Part shown: positions 63,594-64,000 of the stretch, one piece after another | Layout: each line of letters starts with the position of its first letter | How positions within the stretch are numbered: the first letter of the stretch is position 1 | Assembly (NCBI RefSeq): GCF_016859125.1 | Contig: NZ_CP069338.1 | Coordinates: forward strand, 3,622,501-3,686,500 | Origin: Archangium violaceum | GTDB lineage: Bacteria; Myxococcota; Myxococcia; Myxococcales; Myxococcaceae | Reading direction: 5' to 3' | Length of the DNA stretch: 64,000 nt | The notes under the pieces: generated by a model | What the model saw: the letters and a program-made list of their open reading frames with translations, nothing else | The model's database searches: none | What the model was told of the DNA's origin: nothing | Translations under genes and position numbers: made by a program

Positions 63594-63630
63594 CCCCCTC
63601 TCCCCCTGGGAGAGGGCCGGGGTGAGGGGA
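63594..63630. repeat. Dispersed palindromic repeat, copy 3
   Basis: CCCCTCTCCCCCTGGGAGAG followed by GGCCGGGGTGAGGGGA. Between two minus-strand genes; same motif as at 15663 and 45048. Confidence 0.75.
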
Positions 63631-63651
63631 TGGGGGGCCCGACAGCGTCCC

Positions 63652-64000
63652 TCAGAACGCATAGCGCACGCGGCAGTACGGCATGCGCCGGGCGAGCAGC
63701 TGCTTGAACTCCTCGACGAGCCTGCCCTTGAAGCCCGTGCGGTAGCGCACGTTGGCGCCGCCGCCCTGGGACACCTTGGCCTCCTGGAGGTCCGGCCGCC
63801 ACAGCAGCTCCTCGGCCTTGGGGTGCCAGCGCAGGTTCACCTCGTGCAGGCGCTCGTTGTGGGTGAGGAAGATGACCTCGGCGGCGAGCTGCTCCTTCGC
63901 CTTGTCGCCGATGCCGTCATCCACCTGCTGGAAGAGCGCGTCGTACTCGGCCTGCCAGCCGTCGGTGACGACCACGGGCGAGAAGTTGAGGTGCACCTCG
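63652..64000 (-). CDS. Spore photoproduct lyase family protein, C-terminal part
   Basis: About 115 residues visible; the frame runs on past the right edge. HLNFSPVVVTDGWQAEYDAL, EVIFLTHNERLHEVNL and a C-terminus with KAEELLWRPDLQEAKVSQGG...VRYRTGFKG match the end of SplB-like radical SAM proteins. The cluster-binding part is outside the window, so the assignment rests on the C-terminus only. The family repairs spore-specific thymine dimers in Bacillus; the role of myxobacterial members is not established. Confidence 0.6.
   Translation of the reverse strand, partial: EVHLNFSPVVVTDGWQAEYDALFQQVDDGIGDKAKEQLAAEVIFLTHNERLHEVNLRWHPKAEELLWRPDLQEAKVSQGGGANVRYRTGFKGRLVEEFKQLLARRMPYCRVRYAF

Overview
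The window is high-GC DNA from a myxobacterium, most likely of the Archangium/Cystobacter/Myxococcus group. This is judged from the DUF2378 (TIGR02265) protein at 61902-62531, a family restricted to Myxococcales, from the many secreted lipoproteins and polysaccharide-degrading enzymes, from the large hybrid histidine kinase, and from WGS/DVWAVG-repeat lipoproteins. No rRNA, tRNA or CRISPR array was seen.

1-15.7 kb is an L-arabinose utilisation locus. A LacI-family regulator (cut by the window edge) diverges from araB-araA-ytfQ-ytfR-ytfT-yjfF-araD. The transporter genes are of the galactofuranose (YtfQRT-YjfF) type. A terminator follows araD. Next comes a second LacI-type operator, then a secreted GH127/146 beta-L-arabinofuranosidase with a LamG domain inserted in its catalytic fold, and a LamG-GH43-LamG lipoprotein. 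A palindrome with the core of the ideal lac operator lies over the araB promoter. The logic is: release arabinofuranose outside the cell, import it, then isomerise, phosphorylate and epimerise it to xylulose 5-phosphate. A convergent secreted beta-helix/Fn3/F5-8C protein closes the region.

18.6-27.2 kb is mixed accessory DNA: an Rpn-family nuclease, two unknown genes, an aldo/keto reductase with a divergent LysR regulator, an alpha/beta hydrolase, a chloroperoxidase fossil, and a cytochrome P450. The P450 is preceded by a 32-codon gene with its own promoter, a strong ribosome binding site and a hairpin between the two genes. Further upstream is an array of three TGRCRCGTCA palindromes, a transposase relic and a lipoprotein hydrolase.

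27.5-35.8 kb is a peptidoglycan-directed cluster: a LysM/PG-binding protein, a small unknown, a giant M15 (VanY-like) peptidase, a lipoprotein and a small protein. The peptidase gene is split by an intact-ended ISL3-family element (30789-32466) flanked by 8-bp target repeats. Removing the element and one repeat restores a single 1239-codon frame. The neighbouring lipoprotein gene is also frameshifted, so the module appears to be decaying.

35.7-50.5 kb holds a hybrid sensor kinase, a vWA relic, a GH3 glucosidase lipoprotein, a lipoprotein with alpha-glucan-water-dikinase-like domain order, two further secreted proteins, a BON-domain protein, an aldo/keto reductase and a propeller-type lipoprotein.

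50.5-64 kb holds DUF1993, DUF418, intradiol dioxygenase/LysR and MarR/P450 pairs, a GH46 chitosanase, small membrane proteins, a lipoprotein, an EamA transporter, DUF2378, an FMN-dependent alpha-hydroxy-acid oxidase and the C-terminus of a spore-photoproduct-lyase-like protein.
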